DNA of 60,183 nt. Source: Campylobacterota bacterium. GTDB lineage: Bacteria; Campylobacterota; Campylobacteria; Campylobacterales; Hydrogenimonadaceae. Within the stretch, counting starts at the first letter, position 1. Each line of letters starts with the position of its first letter. The position numbers and the translations under genes are program-made. This document shows, piece by piece, positions 55,992 to 60,183 of the stretch. The notes under the pieces are model-generated. The model worked only from the letters and a program-made list of their open reading frames with translations. It had not been told where the DNA came from and did not search any database. The stretch lies in NCBI GenBank assembly GCA_013153475.1, contig JAADEJ010000086.1, forward strand, positions 1 to 60,183. Reading direction: 5' to 3'.

Positions 55992-56090
55992 AAAAAAACA
56001 CCTGCCGTTTGGGTTGAGCGAATTTTAACGATAGATTGATTAAAATATAGCATTTCATCACGTAAACACAGGCGGGAAAGCGACACTCAG

Positions 56091-58019
56091 ATGGGGTTAT
56101 TTGAAAAAGTCTTCAAGAAAGAGGACGCGAAAGAGCAGAAAAATACGAAGAACAAGACATTCAAACATGTCGTGTTACGGACGCACGATATACCTCAGGC
56201 ATTGAAAGAGATTTCCGCGAACTTCAATATGCCCATTACGTCACTGGATTTCAGGCTGATCGATACACGAACTTTTATCAAGATGGACGAGAAAGAGGAG
56301 TGGACGGAGGTCGAGGCGGGGGATTGGGAGCAGTTCAATACTACCGAGATCCTTTTGAACCCGAATTTCCAGGTCAAACAGGATTATGAAGTCGAAATCA
56401 AGAAGTATAAAGAAGAGCCCTGGGAAAAAGATCTGATTCTTCAGATTGCCGCCAATCGGGAGAAGACGCGAATCGTCGCCACGATCAAAAAGGGGTCCAT
56501 CCTGCTGCCGGATGAACGGCTGACGGAAAAAATCCGTGACGCGATTCACAAAAAGATGGTCAAGGCCGGTATGCTGATCGGGTTGTGGGATCTCGATTTT
56601 GGTGAAACCCTGGATGCGCTGGTCGCCAAAGCCGTAGTGGAGGGATCGCTCAAAATAGAAGAGGATGTGGCGTTCGATGTCGCCAAGTGCCACGCGGCCG
56701 TGCCCGCCGTCGACGACAAACTGCTGCTTCTGTACAAACAGAAACAGGAACCCAACGAAAAAAACGGGCGTATCGATTTTTCCCGGCGCGGTTTTATCCA
56801 TGCCGTCGAGGCCGGTGAGATACTGATCGAGTATATCAAACCCCGCCCCGGCCGTCCCGGCCGCAACTGTCAGGGGGTTTACGTTCCGGTGGAAGAGCCC
56901 AAGGAGACACAGAAACCCGATTTTTCCGTCAGTGAAAACATAACGGTCGAGGAGACGGAGGAGAAGATTCTCTATCGTGCCGCCAAAGGCGGCTACGTGG
57001 TCTTCGAGGACGGTAAATATGACATAAGAGACGAGATGGAGGTCGAAGAGGTCAGTTTCAAAACCACCGGTTCCATCGACGCGGGTGTCGAGACCGACGT
57101 GAAAATCCACGTCCAGGAAAAGGACTCCCTGAAAGACGCGATCGGTACCGGTGTCGAAATCGAGGCGACCGACATCAAAGTGGAAGGGAATGTCGGGGCT
57201 TCGGCGGTGGTACAGGCCGAGAGTGTCGAAATCGGCGGGCAGACCCACCAAAGCAGCAAAATTTTTGCGGACCGTGCCCGTGTCAACGTGCTACGGGGAT
57301 TCCTGAAAGTCAAAGAGACGGCGAAAATCGGCCGTATCGAAGGCGGCAGCGTTATCGCCAAAAGGGCGGAAGTGGGCCAGATGATCGGGGGAGAGATTCG
57401 CGCGATGGAGGTTTCGGTCAAAGTGATCGGTTCCAACGCGAAAATTTATGCCGTCTCTTCCATCGACCTTGACGATATGCGGGGAGAGAATAACAAACTG
57501 GTGATCGACGCGGCGGAGATCGAGGCGTATCATGACGAGATCAAAAGCCTGGAAGAGCGTATCGCGTCATTGGAAGAGGAACTCGAGAAACTGAATGAGA
57601 AATTGAACGAAAAGATGGAACTCTTCCAAAAAAGTGAATCGGCCGTTCGAACGTTGAAACAGAGAATTGTCGAGGACAAACGGCGAGGCATTCCGCCCAA
57701 ACCGGCTTTTATGGCGAAGATCCGACAGTTTCAGAAACTGGCGGAGAAGATTGCGGACCTGAAAGCGGAGAAAGCGGAGCTTGTATCCGGTATCGAGGAG
57801 AGTAAAACCCTGCTGGCCGGTTACCAGGATATGATGGTATCGGCGGTTGTCCGTAACAAAGGCGCATGGAAGGAGTATACTTTGGTCGAATATCATCTTC
57901 TCACTCCCGCCGTGACGCTGGAGTACCGTCCGGTACCCGGCGCGGAAGGAGAGGAGATCTATCTGGAAAAAGTGGATGACGAGGGGTATGTCGTCGCCGT
58001 GAGAAAGATCAACGGATGA
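56091..58019 (+). CDS. FapA/DUF342-family protein
   Basis: [15 protein letters not shown], repeated beta-helix-like glycine/valine segment, C-terminal coiled coil. Confidence 0.85.
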   Translation: MGLFEKVFKKEDAKEQKNTKNKTFKHVVLRTHDIPQALKEISANFNMPITSLDFRLIDTRTFIKMDEKEEWTEVEAGDWEQFNTTEILLNPNFQVKQDYEVEIKKYKEEPWEKDLILQIAANREKTRIVATIKKGSILLPDERLTEKIRDAIHKKMVKAGMLIGLWDLDFGETLDALVAKAVVEGSLKIEEDVAFDVAKCHAAVPAVDDKLLLLYKQKQEPNEKNGRIDFSRRGFIHAVEAGEILIEYIKPRPGRPGRNCQGVYVPVEEPKETQKPDFSVSENITVEETEEKILYRAAKGGYVVFEDGKYDIRDEMEVEEVSFKTTGSIDAGVETDVKIHVQEKDSLKDAIGTGVEIEATDIKVEGNVGASAVVQAESVEIGGQTHQSSKIFADRARVNVLRGFLKVKETAKIGRIEGGSVIAKRAEVGQMIGGEIRAMEVSVKVIGSNAKIYAVSSIDLDDMRGENNKLVIDAAEIEAYHDEIKSLEERIASLEEELEKLNEKLNEKMELFQKSESAVRTLKQRIVEDKRRGIPPKPAFMAKIRQFQKLAEKIADLKAEKAELVSGIEESKTLLAGYQDMMVSAVVRNKGAWKEYTLVEYHLLTPAVTLEYRPVPGAEGEEIYLEKVDDEGYVVAVRKING

Positions 58020-58585
58020 TTGCGGGCATAATCGGTAAAGTGGTCAAGAAAGACCCCACCTTTTTGCATGTGGCCACGCCCGGCGGGGTGGTGTATGAGG
58101 TCTTTGTCTCTTTGCAGTGCAGCGCGGCGGTGACGGAGCCGGAGGTATCCTTACAGACTACCCATATCGTCAGGGAAGACGCGCAACTGCTTTTTGGCTT
58201 TCTGGACAGTCGGGAGAAGCGGATGTTCGATACGCTTATTAAAATCAACGGCGTGGGGCCCAAGGTGGCCATGGCCATCTGCTCCACCTTCAGCCCCGAG
58301 AGTTTCGCCAGGATTGTCGAAGCCAAAGATGTGGGGATGTTAAAGAGGGTGCCCGGCATCGGTCCCAAAAGCGCGGGACGCATTCTGGTGGAGCTTTCGG
58401 GCTTTTCGATGGAGCTTGCCGGGGGCGAAGGGGCGCAAACCCCCGCCCGGGAAGAGGCGGCCATGGCCCTGGAGAGCCTGGGATTTAAAAAAGAGCAGAT
58501 CGACAAGGCGCTTTCTGCCTGCGAAGAAGAGAGTACCGAAGCGCTGATCAAAGCGGCTCTGAGAAAATTAAGCAAACAAGGATGA
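58016..58585 (+). CDS. ruvA: Holliday junction DNA helicase subunit RuvA
   Basis: [40 protein letters not shown]. Confidence 0.95.
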   Translation: MIAGIIGKVVKKDPTFLHVATPGGVVYEVFVSLQCSAAVTEPEVSLQTTHIVREDAQLLFGFLDSREKRMFDTLIKINGVGPKVAMAICSTFSPESFARIVEAKDVGMLKRVPGIGPKSAGRILVELSGFSMELAGGEGAQTPAREEAAMALESLGFKKEQIDKALSACEEESTEALIKAALRKLSKQG

Positions 58586-58589
58586 AACG

Positions 58590-59639
58590 GTGAAATTCGC
58601 TCTGTTGTTTGGGGGTGAGAGTTATGAACACGAGATCAGTATTGTCAGCGCCATCGCGCTAAAAAAAGTTCTGCCCAATGTGAGTCAATATATTTTTCTG
58701 GACGCGGAGGGCGGCTTTTGGCTGATTGCGCCTGAGCATATGCGCTCTGACCATTTTGCCGACGCAACATATCGCAAAGGGGAGAGGCTGAGCCTGGAGC
58801 GGGGCGGTTTTTACCGCAAAAAGATGCTTGGAAGCAAACGGCTGGAAGGGTTTGACGTACTGATCAACCTGGTGCACGGCGGCCAGGGCGAGGACGGTAC
58901 GCTGGCTTCATTGCTGGAGTTTTTCGATATCCCTTTCATCGGTCCAAGGCGCGAGGCGTCGGTTGTCAGTTGCAACAAGTGGCTTACCAAGCTCTACGCC
59001 GATGGGGCAGGGGTGGATACGGTTGCCTATGAGCGTCTGGGCATTGATGATGCAAGAGAGGTGAAAACCCCGTTGCCCCTCATTGTCAAACCCCTGCGTC
59101 TTGGCAGTTCCATCGGAGTAAGCGTGGTGAGGGAAGCCGGCCGGCTCGATTACGCGTTGGATCAGGCTTTCGAGTTTGACGACGAGGTGCTGGTTGAGCC
59201 TTTTGTGGAAGGCATTGCCGAGTACAACGTGGCCGGTTGTCGGATCGGCGACGAGTGGGTGATTGGCCGTATTGAAGCGCCGCAAAAAGAGGAGTTTTTG
59301 GATTTTGAGCAAAAATACCTCGATTTCGGACGCACCGGGGAGGTGGCCGAGGCCGACGTGGATGAGAGGCTCAAAGAGGCTTTGATTCAGGCGTTTAAGC
59401 GGGTCTACGGCACCCTTTTTGACGGGGCGCTGATACGGTGCGACTTTTTTGTTCATGAGGGCAAAATTCTGCTCAACGAGATCAACCCCATTCCCGGCTC
59501 GTTGGCCCATTACCTGTTTGACAACTACCCCGACGTGTTGGACCGCCTGGCCCAAAACCTTCCGCATAAACGGGCTATCCGTCCCACTTACGCCTATATT
59601 GACAAAGTCCAAAGCGCCAAGGGACCCAAGAGCCGATGA
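58590..59639 (+). CDS. ddl: D-alanine-D-alanine ligase
   Basis: FGGESYEHEISIVSA, LVHGGQGEDGTLASLLEFFDIPFIGP, KPLRLGSSIGVSVV, NEINPIPGSLAHYLF. Confidence 0.96.
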   Translation: MKFALLFGGESYEHEISIVSAIALKKVLPNVSQYIFLDAEGGFWLIAPEHMRSDHFADATYRKGERLSLERGGFYRKKMLGSKRLEGFDVLINLVHGGQGEDGTLASLLEFFDIPFIGPRREASVVSCNKWLTKLYADGAGVDTVAYERLGIDDAREVKTPLPLIVKPLRLGSSIGVSVVREAGRLDYALDQAFEFDDEVLVEPFVEGIAEYNVAGCRIGDEWVIGRIEAPQKEEFLDFEQKYLDFGRTGEVAEADVDERLKEALIQAFKRVYGTLFDGALIRCDFFVHEGKILLNEINPIPGSLAHYLFDNYPDVLDRLAQNLPHKRAIRPTYAYIDKVQSAKGPKSR

Positions 59640-60183
59640 GCAGAAAACGCGAGGGCTTGCGAGACTTTTTCGCCCACTATCTGCCCCTCTACAAAGGCTA
59701 CAAAAAAGAGGTCACAGCCGCGGTGGTCGGTATGGTGCTCACCTCCGCCGCCACGGGGGCCATTGCCTATATGGTCAAGCCTTTGATGGACCGCATCTTT
59801 ATTGAAAAAGATGTCCAGATGCTCTACCTGGTGCCGGTCTTTATTATCGCCGCGTTCGTGGCCAAGGGGCTGGGCACCTATATGCAAAGCTACGCCATGA
59901 GTTACGTGGGGCAGGATGTGGTGCGCAAACTTCGCGACAATATGCTTTCGCACCTGATGTACCTGGGGGTCGATTTTCACCAAAAGATCCACAGCGGGGA
60001 GCTGATAAGTCGCATCAACAACGATATTGAGCGCATTCAGGTGGCCATCTCCACCCAGTTGGCCACCTTTTTGCGCGAATTGCTGACCGCCCTGGTACTG
60101 CTGGGGGTGGTGATTTACCAAAGTCCCCGCCTGGCGCTTTATACCCTCATCATTGTTCCCATGGTGGCCTTTCCCGTCGATTA
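59636..60183 (+). CDS. ABC transporter, MsbA-like, N-terminal transmembrane part (runs off the window edge)
   Basis: AIAYMVKPLMDRIFIEKD, VVRKLRDNMLSHLMYLGVDFHQKIHSGELISRINNDIERIQ. Confidence 0.85.
   Translation, partial: MSRKREGLRDFFAHYLPLYKGYKKEVTAAVVGMVLTSAATGAIAYMVKPLMDRIFIEKDVQMLYLVPVFIIAAFVAKGLGTYMQSYAMSYVGQDVVRKLRDNMLSHLMYLGVDFHQKIHSGELISRINNDIERIQVAISTQLATFLRELLTALVLLGVVIYQSPRLALYTLIIVPMVAFPVD

Overview
This 60-kb window is chromosomal and densely coding. Protein content suggests Campylobacterota (Epsilonproteobacteria): BioV, an FtsH-like paralogue, RibBA with a degenerate C-terminal domain, an SdhABE/Mfr-type complex, and 'TATAAT-only' promoters. I see no rRNA, CRISPR array, insertion sequence or prophage. 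Most of the window is housekeeping: pdxJ, tgt, aroB, mscS family, mtaB, bioV, mog, ppk2, valS, tRNA-fMet, tRNA-Gln, ribBA, ybgC, udg4, sdhABE, thiL, truD, yggS, rseP, pgsA, FabL-like SDR, dapA, M16 peptidase, pyrD, cysS, murJ, fapA/DUF342, ruvA, ddl and an msbA-like gene. Main accessory or unusual signals: (1) a candidate sensory locus of a TonB-dependent receptor divergent from a YfiR-domain hybrid histidine kinase, with a convergent HD-GYP response regulator and a second related TonB receptor nearby; (2) a multi-hairpin intergenic element present twice (about 32.36-32.47 kb and, inverted, about 43.72-43.88 kb), each starting 2-3 nt after the upstream stop codon; (3) a 7-nt tandem repeat (CCTTTTA)3CTTTTTA present twice, once inside the signal-peptide codons of an M16 peptidase; (4) an FtsH-like AAA+ protein whose HEXXH site is lost; (5) a SUV3-like helicase; (6) a putatively Tat-exported glutaminase beside a porin and an anion transporter. 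All calls come from reading the sequence and translations; no database search was run.
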